Assembly: GCA_030528125.1 (NCBI GenBank)
Contig: JAUMZM010000004.1
Location: 11,163-60,319 of the forward strand
Direction of reading: 5' to 3'
Source of the DNA: Tissierellia bacterium
Lineage (GTDB): Bacteria > Bacillota > Clostridia > Tissierellales > Peptoniphilaceae
Length of the DNA: 49,157 nucleotides
The stretch's first letter is position 1; each line of letters starts with the position of its first letter. The notes below the pieces were generated by a model, which was given only the letters and a program-made list of their open reading frames with translations, ran no database searches and was not told the origin of the DNA. The position numbers were made by a program, and so were the translations under genes. Positions 16,350 through 25,345 of this stretch are shown one piece after another.

Positions 16350-16388
16350 TAAAAAGACTTTTGAAAGTAATTCTTTCAAAAGTCTTTA
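16350..16388 (-). terminator. Terminator of the rnf operon
   Basis: A perfect 15-bp stem (16353-16367 with 16373-16387) and 5-nt loop is followed on the minus strand by a short T run. It begins 5 nt after the rnfB stop. A short T stretch on the other strand could give weak bidirectional activity. Confidence 0.92.
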
Positions 16389-16392
16389 GTGT

Positions 16393-17187
16393 TTATTCGT
16401 AAACGTGAATGCATCCATTAGGACATTTTTCTGCAGCTTGCTTTAACATCTCAAGATCTAAATTCTCATCGATCTTTTCTGAAGCAAGGAACTTGTTAAT
16501 TTCAAATCCTTCAGGATAAGTTTTTTGGCAAAGTGTACATCCAATACATCCTACTTTACATTTACCTCTTACATCTTTTCCTTTATCATGACTCATACAT
16601 TTTACAACAGCCTTTTGATCATAAGGAACTAAGGTAATTATATTTTTAGGACAAATTTCAACGCATTTTCCACAAGCAACACATTTTTCTCTATCTACAT
16701 GTGCTATGCCATCTTTCATATACATCGCATTAAAAGGACAATGGTTAACGCAAGTTCCACATCCTAAGCATCCATAACTACAAGATTTCTTTCCATCAAA
16801 AAGTGCTATTTGCACTCTACAATCATCAATACCAGAATAATTGTAGCTTTCTTGAGCTTTTTCACAATCTCCATTGCATTTTACAACTGCAACTTGTTTT
16901 GTTGAAGATCCAGCAACTTGTCCCATAATTTCAGCAATTTGGTCTGCTACCTTTTTTCCACCAACAACACAAGCTTCAACTGGGGCTTCACCTTGAGCTA
17001 TTGCATGTGCACAACCTGCACAACCTGGATAACCACAAGCTCCACAGTTTGCTCCTGGAAGTGCAAGGCTTACCTTTTGTTCTTTCTCGTCAACTTCAAC
17101 TCTAAATTTATTACTTACAACTCCTAGAATAATAGCAAATAGAAATCCCATTATTCCAAGAACTAATATAGGTATAACTAAATTCAT
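16393..17187 (-). CDS. rnfB: Rnf complex iron-sulfur subunit RnfB
   Basis: Electron-entry subunit of the Rnf complex, which oxidises ferredoxin, reduces NAD+ and pumps Na+ or H+. It has an N-terminal membrane helix (5-26) and then the 4Fe-4S motif CGACGYPGCAGC. Next come two clusters in CSYGCLGCGTCVNHCPF and CVACGKCVEICPK, and a C-terminal single-cluster ferredoxin-like unit starting CKVGCIGCTLC, whose last ligand is supplied by KCPNGCI at the end. At 264 residues it has a normal length for clostridial RnfB. Last gene of the operon, directly before a strong terminator. Confidence 0.95.
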   Translation of the reverse strand: MNLVIPILVLGIMGFLFAIILGVVSNKFRVEVDEKEQKVSLALPGANCGACGYPGCAGCAHAIAQGEAPVEACVVGGKKVADQIAEIMGQVAGSSTKQVAVVKCNGDCEKAQESYNYSGIDDCRVQIALFDGKKSCSYGCLGCGTCVNHCPFNAMYMKDGIAHVDREKCVACGKCVEICPKNIITLVPYDQKAVVKCMSHDKGKDVRGKCKVGCIGCTLCQKTYPEGFEINKFLASEKIDENLDLEMLKQAAEKCPNGCIHVYE

Positions 17188-17196
17188 TTAAAACTC

Positions 17197-17772
17197 CTAA
17201 GCCAGTCCATTAAATCCCATAAATGCTATAGCCATAAGACCCAATGTTACCATTGCTATAGGAACTCCTTTAAATGCCTTTGGCGTATCAGAAAGTTCTA
17301 ACTTTTCTCTTAAAGCAGCAAGCATTACCAAAGCTATAAAGAAACCTATTGATGCAGATACAGAATTTACTATTGTTTCTAAAAGTGTATATCCATTATC
17401 AATATTTTTGATTGCTACACCTAGTACCATACAGTTAGTTGTTATAAGTGGTAGATAAACACCCAATGAATCATAAAGATTTGGTGAAATCTTCTTTATT
17501 ACAATTTCTACTGATTGTACAAGTGATGCTATTACTAGAATAAACGCTATTGTTTGTAAATATTCTATTCCAAATTTTACTAATATGTAATTTTGTATAA
17601 ACCATGTGATAATAGATGCAAGGGTTACTACAAATATAACAGCAATTCCCATTCCTGAAGCTGTTTCTGTCTTTTTAGTAACACCTATTGTAGGGCAAAT
17701 TCCTAAGAACTGTCCTAGTACATAGTTATTTACAAAAATGGAACCAATTATTATTGAAAACATTGCTTGCAT
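17197..17772 (-). CDS. rnfA: Rnf complex membrane subunit RnfA
   Basis: An integral membrane subunit with six segments, paralogous to RnfE. NNYVLGQFLGICPTIGVTKK near the start and LITTNCMVLGVA in the middle are RnfA signatures, including the Cys residues proposed to hold an Fe-S centre between RnfA and RnfE. The frame extends 6 codons further up, but those codons contain the SD AGGAGG; the ATG at 17772, right after the rnfE stop, is the likely start (191 aa). Confidence 0.95.
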   Translation of the reverse strand: MQAMFSIIIGSIFVNNYVLGQFLGICPTIGVTKKTETASGMGIAVIFVVTLASIITWFIQNYILVKFGIEYLQTIAFILVIASLVQSVEIVIKKISPNLYDSLGVYLPLITTNCMVLGVAIKNIDNGYTLLETIVNSVSASIGFFIALVMLAALREKLELSDTPKAFKGVPIAMVTLGLMAIAFMGFNGLA

Positions 17773-17773
17773 T

Positions 17774-18394
17774 CTACTCCTCCTTATCACTTGCTATTGC
17801 TTTTTGGCTTTTCTTATTTTGAGAATAAGCAACTACAGCCATCATAACACCTAGAAGGATAAATGAGGATGCGGGTTGTTGCATAAAACCAATAACATAG
17901 TCTTCGCTTATAATTCTTTGATCAAGAATTGTACCATTTCCTAGTAATTCTCTTACAACTCCTAGTATTGTTATTGCAAGAGTATAACCTAATCCATTTC
18001 CCAAAGCATCTATTATTGATGGAATAACTTTATTCTTTGAAGAAAATGCTTCAGCTCTAGCTAATATGATACAGTTTACAACTATCAAAGGAATGAAAAT
18101 TCCTAAAGAATCATATAAAGCTGGTACAAATGCTTCAAGAACCATTTGAACTATTGTTACAAAGCTTGCTATTACAACAATAAATGCAGGAATTCTTATT
18201 TCATTTGGAATGAAATTTCTAAGAAGAGAAATTACAATATTTGAACAAACCAAAACAAATGTTACAGAAAGTCCCATACCCAAAGAATTTAATACAGATG
18301 AAGAAATAGCTAATACAGAGCAAAGTCCTACCATCTGAATTAAAACAGGGTTGTTTGAAAAAAGACCTTCTTTAAATATTTTTCCTAATTTCAT
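17774..18394 (-). CDS. rnfE: Rnf complex membrane subunit RnfE
   Basis: A 206-residue membrane protein paralogous to RnfA. It keeps NPVLIQMVGLCSVLAISSSV near the start and LIVVNCIILARAEAF in the middle, with the matching Cys residues. The C-terminal tail is polar and cytoplasmic. The start has SD GGAG, 9 nt after rnfG. Confidence 0.95.
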   Translation of the reverse strand: MKLGKIFKEGLFSNNPVLIQMVGLCSVLAISSSVLNSLGMGLSVTFVLVCSNIVISLLRNFIPNEIRIPAFIVVIASFVTIVQMVLEAFVPALYDSLGIFIPLIVVNCIILARAEAFSSKNKVIPSIIDALGNGLGYTLAITILGVVRELLGNGTILDQRIISEDYVIGFMQQPASSFILLGVMMAVVAYSQNKKSQKAIASDKEE

Positions 18395-18403
18395 ATAAAA
18401 CTC

Positions 18404-18967
18404 CTATTTTAAACTTTCCATTGCTTCTCTGATTGTGTTGATTCCACCTAGAATAGCATTGGTAGAATATGTTGCACCACTTATAGCAGCGATTTCATTA
18501 TCACCAGCTCCATCTTCAGTAGCACTAACTTCTTCTGACATGCTTGCTCCTTTTACACCATCCATAAAAGGTTGCTCATCCATTTTTGAACCAAATCCTG
18601 CTGATTCTTGGTGTGAAATAGATTTAAATCCTTGAATCTCCATGTCATTATTTACACCTAGTGTAAATACTATATCTCCACCATAACCACCTGGTGCTGA
18701 TATTTCAAAGACATAGCCATCAGCATTTCCACCTTTCATAACTTGATAACAACTTATGATGTTTTCAGGTAGACTATCTGCTACACTTTTATCTATTTCT
18801 TTAAATTCTTCAGCATCAGCATATACTTCTTTAAAAGCTTCTGCTAATTCTTCTTGTCTTTTTTCTTCAATTATAGGCTCTGTAAAAGAGTTAGTTAACG
18901 ATAAACACAAAGCAGCAACTGCTGTTATCAATAGTAATTTTATTCCTAAAACAAAAGATTTATTCAT
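18404..18967 (-). CDS. rnfG: Rnf complex FMN-binding subunit RnfG
   Basis: An N-terminal membrane anchor (about 6-26) is followed by an extracytoplasmic FMN-binding domain. Flavin is attached covalently to the Thr of SGATYST near the C-terminus, a reaction done by ApbE, whose gene is not in the window. GGYGGDIVFTLGV and HQESAGFGSKM are also typical. An upstream in-frame start lies within rnfD; the ATG at 18967, 1 nt after the rnfD stop and with SD GGAAAGAAGG, is preferred (187 aa). Confidence 0.93.
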   Translation of the reverse strand: MNKSFVLGIKLLLITAVAALCLSLTNSFTEPIIEEKRQEELAEAFKEVYADAEEFKEIDKSVADSLPENIISCYQVMKGGNADGYVFEISAPGGYGGDIVFTLGVNNDMEIQGFKSISHQESAGFGSKMDEQPFMDGVKGASMSEEVSATEDGAGDNEIAAISGATYSTNAILGGINTIREAMESLK

Positions 18968-18968
18968 A

Positions 18969-19919
18969 TTATGCCTTCTTTCCTTTTTCAGCCACACCAA
19001 ATACTTTTGGTCTAGTAACTTTTTCAATTAATGGCACACATAAATTCATAAGTAATATAGAATAACTTACACCTTCTGGATATCCACCAAAATGTCTAAT
19101 TATCGCAGTTAATATTCCACATCCTACACCAAATATTATCTCTCCTTTAGGTGTTACAGGTGTTGTTACATAATCTGTTGCCATAAAGAAAGCACCTAGC
19201 ATAAGACCGCCTGCAAATAATTGAGGCAATAATTGATCAAAAGAGCCTTTAAATATAACTAATAAAACTCCTGCTGTTATTATGTATGCTGCAGGTATTC
19301 TTATATTTATTACTCCTCTTATAAGTAAGTAAGCTGCACCTATTAAAATTGCAAGTGCGGAAACCTCTCCCATTGATCCTCCAACATTACCAATAAATAG
19401 ATCAAAAGTGCTAGCTTCTCCACCACTTAAAAATGTTGAAGATGTTGTAGCTGAAGCTTCTATATCAAATGCTCCTGCTTTAGGTACTACGAAATTACTC
19501 ATTGATGCAGGCCATGAAGCTAATAGGAAAGCTCTTGCACCGAGTGCAGGGTTTACTATATTTTGTCCTAATCCTCCAAAAAGCTGCTTACATACTACTA
19601 TTGCAAAAAATGCTCCAAGTACTAATTGCCATATAGGTAATGTTACTGGAATATTAAATGCTAATAAAATACCTGTTACTATTGCTGATAAATCACCTAT
19701 AGTGCTCTTTCTTTTCATTATCTTTGTAGATATAAATTCAAAAACAACACAAGATAAAACCGATACTGCTGTAAGTATCAAAGCTCTAAGACCAAAGAAA
19801 TAAACACTAGCAAATAATGACGGCATTAAAGCTATTATTACATCACGCATTTCAGTATTTACTGTCTTTTTAGATCTTATATGAGGTGATGATGTAACTA
19901 ATAATTTGTCATTTTCCAT
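18969..19919 (-). CDS. rnfD: Rnf complex membrane subunit RnfD
   Basis: A 316-residue membrane subunit that binds FMN covalently. It opens with LLVTSSPHIRSKKTVNTEMRDVIIAL, typical of the family, and has GGLGQNIVNPALGARAFLLASWP in the middle. The expected flavinylation site near residue 155 reads SATTSS, a variant of the usual SGAT motif that keeps the Thr. MATDYVTTPVTPKGEIIFG near the end is also conserved. SD GAGGAG precedes the ATG. Confidence 0.93.
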   Translation of the reverse strand: MENDKLLVTSSPHIRSKKTVNTEMRDVIIALMPSLFASVYFFGLRALILTAVSVLSCVVFEFISTKIMKRKSTIGDLSAIVTGILLAFNIPVTLPIWQLVLGAFFAIVVCKQLFGGLGQNIVNPALGARAFLLASWPASMSNFVVPKAGAFDIEASATTSSTFLSGGEASTFDLFIGNVGGSMGEVSALAILIGAAYLLIRGVINIRIPAAYIITAGVLLVIFKGSFDQLLPQLFAGGLMLGAFFMATDYVTTPVTPKGEIIFGVGCGILTAIIRHFGGYPEGVSYSILLMNLCVPLIEKVTRPKVFGVAEKGKKA

Positions 19920-19930
19920 TGTTTTCTCCT

Positions 19931-21247
19931 CTATTTCGCTTTCTTCAATTCTCTTTTTCCAAATCTAATAGACTCAACCAAAGGTCTCTTAGCTGGACAT
20001 ATATAAGAACAAGAACCACATTCAATACAATCTTTTATATTAAATTGTTCACAAACATCAAATCTTTCTGCAGTCGCATTTTTTGCAAGATATAAAGGTA
20101 ATAATCCTACAGGACATACAGATACGCATTTTCCACATCTAATACAAGGATTGATTTCTGGTGGTTTAGCTTCCTCTTCTGTTAAAACCAAAACACAGTT
20201 TGTACCTTTTTCAACAGGTGTATCTATTGATTGTTGTGTAATTCCCATCATAGGGCCTCCACTAATAATCTTTCCTGGTTTTGTAGAGAATCCTCCACAT
20301 TGGTCAATCAACTCTCTCATAGAAGTTCCTATTCTGACAAGAAGATTATGTGGTTCTTTTACAGCATTTCCTGTAATTGTTATGTATCTTTCAAAAAGTG
20401 GTTTATTTAAGTAACATGCTTCATATATTGCATTTACTGTAGAAACATTTGAAACATTTACTCCAACATCCATTGGAAGACCACCTGATGGAACTTGTCT
20501 ATTTAAAGTTGCATCGATTATTCTCTTCTCATCACCTTGTGGATATTTTGTTTTTAATACATTTACTTCAATATCCTTTATTCCGCTTTCTTTAAGCTTT
20601 TGTGTAACTATGTCAATTGCGTTTTGCTTATTATCTTCAATTGCTATAATTCCCTTTTTTGCATCTACTGCTTTCATACACAATTGGAGACCTTTTATAA
20701 TGTTTAAAGGTTTTAACCTTAATAAATTATCGTCACAAGTAACATAAGGTTCACATTCTGCACCATTTACTATTACTGTATCTATAGGTTTTGCAGGTGA
20801 ATATTTTATATGTACAGGAAATGTTGCTCCTCCCATACCAACCAAACCTGCTTGTTGCATTTTTTCTACAATTTCTTCTTTGCTTAAACTTAAAGCATCT
20901 ACTGTTTCTTTGCCATAGATTTTTTCATCAAGTCCATCTGTTTCAATTACAACGGCTTGAGTATTTCTTCCGGATGCTGTTTGAATATTTCTAATTTCTT
21001 TTACAACACCAGATACTGATGAATGTACATTAGCGGAAAATTGTCCACTAGCTTGGCCTATCAATTGTCCAACTTTTACTTCATCATTTTTCTTAACTAC
21101 GGCTTTGCTTGGTGCTCCTATATGTTGTGAAAGAGGAATTACCACTTCCTTAGGCATATTTGCATTAAATAAGGAACTGTTTTCTGATAATTCTTTGTAT
21201 TCTCTTACATGAACACCACGGCTAAATGTTAATTTATCAGCAGCCAT
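19931..21247 (-). CDS. rnfC: Rnf complex NADH-binding iron-sulfur subunit RnfC
   Basis: A peripheral subunit of 438 residues that carries the NAD(H) and FMN site and two 4Fe-4S clusters. The lipoyl-like N-terminal domain (PLSQHIGAPSKAVVKKNDEVKVGQ) is followed by the NuoF-like glycine-rich GMGGATFPVHIK and NGAECEPYVTCDD. The clusters are CIRCGKCVSVCP and CIECGSCSYICP. First gene of the operon C-D-G-E-A-B; the promoter lies about 40 nt upstream and the SD is AAAGGAG. Confidence 0.95.
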   Translation of the reverse strand: MAADKLTFSRGVHVREYKELSENSSLFNANMPKEVVIPLSQHIGAPSKAVVKKNDEVKVGQLIGQASGQFSANVHSSVSGVVKEIRNIQTASGRNTQAVVIETDGLDEKIYGKETVDALSLSKEEIVEKMQQAGLVGMGGATFPVHIKYSPAKPIDTVIVNGAECEPYVTCDDNLLRLKPLNIIKGLQLCMKAVDAKKGIIAIEDNKQNAIDIVTQKLKESGIKDIEVNVLKTKYPQGDEKRIIDATLNRQVPSGGLPMDVGVNVSNVSTVNAIYEACYLNKPLFERYITITGNAVKEPHNLLVRIGTSMRELIDQCGGFSTKPGKIISGGPMMGITQQSIDTPVEKGTNCVLVLTEEEAKPPEINPCIRCGKCVSVCPVGLLPLYLAKNATAERFDVCEQFNIKDCIECGSCSYICPAKRPLVESIRFGKRELKKAK

Positions 21248-21288
21248 ACTTTCTCCTTTCCTTTAAATTTAATATTTCTGCAATTGTT

Positions 21289-21317
21289 ATTATAAATGTT
21301 TCAATTAAAATAATCAA
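21289..21317 (-). promoter_or_regulatory. Promoter of the rnf operon
   Basis: The minus strand has TTGATT (21317-21312), a 17-bp spacer and a perfect TATAAT (21294-21289). The 5' leader is only about 35 nt, too short for a riboswitch. Confidence 0.75.
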
Positions 21318-21324
21318 GAAATTA

Positions 21325-21978
21325 TCAAGCATTAAACAAGATTACTTTTAAAAAAGATTTATAATTATTAATTGCTCTAGTTATCGTTTTTTGATTTTCT
21401 GTATCTTTCGGTAACTTGTCCTTATAAAAAGTTCTCATAACATTATAATTGGCATTTACCTTTTTTACATATTGTCTTGTTTCTTCTATAGGAATATTAT
21501 CTACATTAGGATTATTCCTTTGTATTGTTCCATCTTTAATCCAATCATCTACATTTCCTATTCCCCCATTATATGCAGCTAATGCTAAGTCTATATTTCC
21601 ATAATAGTCGTATAGATATCTAATATATGAAGTTCCAAGCATTAGATTATAATCTGGGTCTTCTAATTTCTCTGGAATATAATCTATTCCTTCAAGATCA
21701 CTTATATGTTGAGCTGTTTCATTCATTAATTGCATAAGGCCTTTGGCATCTTTTTGACTTTGTGCTTCATTATTGAAACCACTTTCAACTTTTACTATTG
21801 CTGATATTAGCATAGGATCCATATTATATTCATTTGCATACTTTTCAATCTCTTCTTGATATTTAAAGTTTTCTCTTGAAGTCTGATAATAAATTACAGA
21901 AAAACTTAGAGCAATCGAAACTGCTATTGCTATAATTATATAGATAATTATTCTTAGTATTTGTTTTATAACTTTCAT
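21325..21978 (-). CDS. Membrane-anchored lytic transglycosylase, SLT domain
   Basis: Cleaves peptidoglycan glycan strands to anhydromuropeptides. An N-terminal membrane anchor (about 8-28) is followed by an SLT domain with the catalytic Glu in SAIVKVESGFNNEAQS, then GLMQLMNETAQ, and LALAAYNGGIGNVDDW. Size (217 aa) and motifs resemble the small SLT proteins that stand next to coaE/polA in Firmicutes. The start at 21978 overlaps the coaE stop as ATGA with GGAG upstream; an ATG 12 nt earlier is less likely. Confidence 0.88.
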   Translation of the reverse strand: MKVIKQILRIIIYIIIAIAVSIALSFSVIYYQTSRENFKYQEEIEKYANEYNMDPMLISAIVKVESGFNNEAQSQKDAKGLMQLMNETAQHISDLEGIDYIPEKLEDPDYNLMLGTSYIRYLYDYYGNIDLALAAYNGGIGNVDDWIKDGTIQRNNPNVDNIPIEETRQYVKKVNANYNVMRTFYKDKLPKDTENQKTITRAINNYKSFLKVILFNA

Positions 21979-22568
21979 TTTAGGCTCCATTTATCAAGTG
22001 CTATATCAAGCTGAGTTTTAAGATTATCTATATCGTCTGAATTATCAAATATTTCGTCTGAATTATCTTGCATATACTTAGCAAAACTTGTACTTTCAAG
22101 TTTCTTTTGTGCATATTCTAAATCTATATTATCTCTTTCGATAAGCCTTTTTATTTGAACATCTCTTTTTGCTTTTACAAGCCATACATAATCGTATTTA
22201 ATTTCTAAATCCAACTGAAAAAACAAAGGAATTTCTATAAATATAACCTTATCATCTGATTCACTGATTATTTCATCTATCTTATCTATTATATTTTTGT
22301 GAGTTATATTATTTAAAATCCTTCTTTTTTCTTCATCATTAAAAATTATACTTGCTAATTTTTTCTTATTGATTTCACCATTTTCAAAGACATCATTAAA
22401 TTCTTTGCTTTTTAAGATATCATTGTAATTTTTCTCACCTTTTTTTAAAAGATCGCTATTAACTTTATCACTATCTATTACAAAATATCCATAATTTCTT
22501 AAAAGCTTTGACAAGGTAGATTTTCCAGATGCTATAGTTCCTGTTATTACAATTCTACTTTGACTCAT
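21975..22568 (-). CDS. coaE: Dephospho-CoA kinase
   Basis: Last step of coenzyme A synthesis: phosphorylates the ribose of dephospho-CoA. The P-loop is GTIASGKST (10-18); DSDKVN follows at 33-38, and the lid region contains RDVQIKRLIERD. At 197 residues it has normal length. It starts within the 3' end of polA, an arrangement common in Firmicutes. Confidence 0.92.
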   Translation of the reverse strand: MSQSRIVITGTIASGKSTLSKLLRNYGYFVIDSDKVNSDLLKKGEKNYNDILKSKEFNDVFENGEINKKKLASIIFNDEEKRRILNNITHKNIIDKIDEIISESDDKVIFIEIPLFFQLDLEIKYDYVWLVKAKRDVQIKRLIERDNIDLEYAQKKLESTSFAKYMQDNSDEIFDNSDDIDNLKTQLDIALDKWSLK

Positions 22569-25191
22569 AAAGGCTATTTCCTTCTTCTATGTCTACTTCC
22601 AATGGAATATCTAGCTTTACAGCTTCTTTCATTGTTTTTTCTAGGATCTCTTTTGCTTTATTGTGATCTTTAATGCTTGATTCTATGATTATTTCATCAT
22701 GAATCTGTAGAATGATTCTTGCGTTAAGCTTTTCTTTTTTTAAATTTTCATCTACTTTTACCATTGCAATTTTTATTATATCGGCGGCTGTTCCTTGGAT
22801 TGGAGTGTTAAGTGCAACTCTTTCCCCAAAACTTCTTGTGTTGAAGTTTTTAGATGTAAGCTCTGGTATATATCTTCTTCTATGGAATAGTGTTTCTGTA
22901 TATCCCTTTTTCTTGGCATCTTTTACTATATTTTCCATATATTTTTTTACTTCAGGATAAGTGTCCTTATAGTTTTCTATATAATCTCTAGCCTCTTTTC
23001 TAGGAATAGATAAATTCTGTGAAAGACCATAATCACTTATTCCATATATAATCCCAAAATTTACAGCTTTTGCTCTGCTTCTTTGAAGTTTTGTTACATC
23101 TTTTTCATCTACATGAAAGACCTCACTTGCCGTTTTTGTATGAATATCTATATTATCTAAAAAAGCTTGCTGCATATTTTTATCTTTTGTCAAATGAGCA
23201 AGAACTCTTAACTCTATTTGTGAATAGTCAGCATCTATTAAGATATTTCCTTCATCTGCTACAAATGATTTTCTAATTTTTCTTCCTTCTTCTGTTCTTA
23301 TTGGAAGATTTTGAAGATTTGGTTCTGTAGATGAAATTCTTCCAGTAGCCGTAACATTTTGCTTAAAAGTAGATCTAATTCTTGAATCTTTATCAATAGA
23401 ATTCATAAGCCCTACTATATAGGTGTTCAAAAGCTTAGTTAATTCTCTGTATTCTTCGATTTTCCCTATTATTGGATGTTTGTCCTTTAATTTATCTAGT
23501 ACTTTTTGATTAGTAGAATACCCCGTCTTTGTTTTGCTTATAACTGGTAATTTTAAATCTTCAAACAAAACTGTTGATAATTGTTTTGGAGAATTGATGT
23601 TAAACTCTTTTCCAGAAAGTTCATATATTTCTGATTCTACTTTTCCTATTATTTCTTTTATCTCATCTCCAAGGACTTCTAAAGACTTTATATCTGTCTT
23701 AAAACCATTAATTTCCATTTCGCTTAGAACATATAATAATTTTAATTCGATATCATAATATAAACTTTCCATATTAATTTCTTTTAATTTAGAAATCAAT
23801 ATATCTTCTAGATCTTCTATTACATTTAAAACAGATGAGAAAAATTCTCCAAGTTCTTCTTTAGTTAAATCTTCGTATTTTTTCTTAGATCTTCCTTTAC
23901 CAAGAACCTCTTGTTTGCTTTTTGCAGTATAGCTTAGATAATTTTGTGATGAAGTTCTAAGATCATAATTACTTCTTGAAGGATCTAATAGATATTGCAT
24001 AAGCATTACATCATCATAAGGACTTGTAAGTTTTATTCCAAGCTTACTAAAAAGAACAATATCTTCTTTTATATCAAAAGAAACTTTATTTATATCCTCA
24101 TTTTCAAAAATCTCTTTTGCACAATCTATAAAATGATCATCAACTTTATAAACTTTTGTAATGTCATTTATAGATTTTATTGCAACATACTGTGCATTTG
24201 AATGAATATAATTTGATCCATCATAAAAGCTTTTAAAAAATATACAATCTTGATTTAAAAATTCATTTAAATTATCATATTTATCTACATATTCATATCC
24301 AAATTTATTATAATCTGTATGTATATTAGAACTTGAAATCCTATCTATAAATGAATTAAAATTATATCTTTCAAATTTTGCTATAAGACTTTCATAGTCA
24401 GGCTCTTTTACTAAAAGTTCATTAAAATCTAAATCAACAGGAGCATCAGTTACTATAGTTCCTATCTTTTTACTTAGATAGGCCATTGCTTCTCCATCAA
24501 TTATCCTCTGCTTGATTTTCTTTCCTGTTATCTTATCAATATTTTTATAAAGTCCATCAATTGAACCATATTCTTTTATATATTTAAGAGCAGTTTTTTC
24601 TCCAATTCCATCAATACCTGGTATATTATCACTTTTATCTCCCATAAGCCCTTTTACATCAATTAATTGCTTGGGATCTATACCATATTCTTCATTAATA
24701 AGATCTTTATCATATTTTTTGGTATTAGTTACACCTTTAATTGTATAATATACAACTGTATTATCATCTACCAACTGAAGATAATCTCTATCGCCTGTTA
24801 CTATTATGGATTTTACATTTTCTTCTTTGGCTCTTTTTGAATAAGTTCCTACTATATCGTCGGCTTCAAATCCATCTATATCCATATATTTAATATTCAA
24901 AGAATCTAATATATCCTTTAAAATTCCAAATTGGTGATTTATATCATCTGGAATTTTATCTCTAGTTCCTTTGTAATCTTTAAATTCTTTATGTCTAAAA
25001 GTTTTAGTTTTTCTATCAAATGCTACTAATGCGTAATCAGGCTTAAACTCTTCAGTAGCATTAAAATACATAGTTAAAAATCCATAGACCCCATTAGTCA
25101 TAACTCCATCGCTTGTCTTTAGGTCTGGAATTGCATAGAAAGCTCTAAACAACAAACTAGATCCATCGATTAATAAAATTGTCTTTGACAT
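22555..25191 (-). CDS. polA: DNA polymerase I
   Basis: Fills gaps and removes RNA primers. The N-terminal 5'-3' exonuclease starts LLIDGSSLLFRAFYAIP and has GVMTNGVYGF and VKGLMGDKSDNIPGIDGIGEKTA. The polymerase domain carries TATGRISSTEPNLQNLPIR, DADYSQIELRVLAHL, RRRYIPEL and QIHDEIIIE. The middle 3'-5' exonuclease is degenerate: the first motif reads SFDIKED instead of carrying Asp-x-Glu, and the last motif is unrecognisable, so proofreading is probably absent, as in Bacillus-type enzymes. The ATG at 25191 has SD GAGGTG; a frame extension of 10 codons has none (878 aa). Confidence 0.95.
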   Translation of the reverse strand: MSKTILLIDGSSLLFRAFYAIPDLKTSDGVMTNGVYGFLTMYFNATEEFKPDYALVAFDRKTKTFRHKEFKDYKGTRDKIPDDINHQFGILKDILDSLNIKYMDIDGFEADDIVGTYSKRAKEENVKSIIVTGDRDYLQLVDDNTVVYYTIKGVTNTKKYDKDLINEEYGIDPKQLIDVKGLMGDKSDNIPGIDGIGEKTALKYIKEYGSIDGLYKNIDKITGKKIKQRIIDGEAMAYLSKKIGTIVTDAPVDLDFNELLVKEPDYESLIAKFERYNFNSFIDRISSSNIHTDYNKFGYEYVDKYDNLNEFLNQDCIFFKSFYDGSNYIHSNAQYVAIKSINDITKVYKVDDHFIDCAKEIFENEDINKVSFDIKEDIVLFSKLGIKLTSPYDDVMLMQYLLDPSRSNYDLRTSSQNYLSYTAKSKQEVLGKGRSKKKYEDLTKEELGEFFSSVLNVIEDLEDILISKLKEINMESLYYDIELKLLYVLSEMEINGFKTDIKSLEVLGDEIKEIIGKVESEIYELSGKEFNINSPKQLSTVLFEDLKLPVISKTKTGYSTNQKVLDKLKDKHPIIGKIEEYRELTKLLNTYIVGLMNSIDKDSRIRSTFKQNVTATGRISSTEPNLQNLPIRTEEGRKIRKSFVADEGNILIDADYSQIELRVLAHLTKDKNMQQAFLDNIDIHTKTASEVFHVDEKDVTKLQRSRAKAVNFGIIYGISDYGLSQNLSIPRKEARDYIENYKDTYPEVKKYMENIVKDAKKKGYTETLFHRRRYIPELTSKNFNTRSFGERVALNTPIQGTAADIIKIAMVKVDENLKKEKLNARIILQIHDEIIIESSIKDHNKAKEILEKTMKEAVKLDIPLEVDIEEGNSLYESK

Positions 25192-25209
25192 ATAACACCT
25201 CTTTGTTAA

Positions 25210-25238
25210 AGTATAACCCAAAACAAAAATTGAGTAAA
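25210..25238 (-). promoter_or_regulatory. Promoter of polA-coaE-SLT
   Basis: The minus strand has TTTACT (25238-25233), a 17-bp spacer and TATACT (25215-25210), about 20 nt above the polA start. Confidence 0.6.
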
Positions 25239-25293
25239 GCTATAAGATTTATTATATAGCTATAATTAATAAGGGTTTGTTGTGATTTATAAT

Positions 25294-25336
25294 AAAAAAT
25301 CCTATAAATATAGGTATCTATATAATAGGATTTTTT
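25294..25336 (-). terminator. Terminator after ynbB, at the end of the long array
   Basis: The arms at 25294-25305 and 25325-25336 are perfectly complementary over 12 bp (core AATCCTAT), with a T run at the 3' side on both strands. It stands between ynbB and polA. Confidence 0.88.
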
Positions 25337-25345
25337 ATAAAATAA

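Noticed and set aside
16393-17187. RnfB C-terminal cluster motif CIGCTLCQKTYP lacks the fourth Cys.
   Set aside because: It fits a single-cluster ferredoxin pattern: three Cys from CxxCxxC and the fourth from KCPNGCI at the end. The missing Cys would belong to a second cluster that is not present.
22555-25191. Loss of 3'-5' exonuclease residues in DNA polymerase I.
   Set aside because: This is common in Firmicutes PolA and needs no special explanation; noted in the annotation only.
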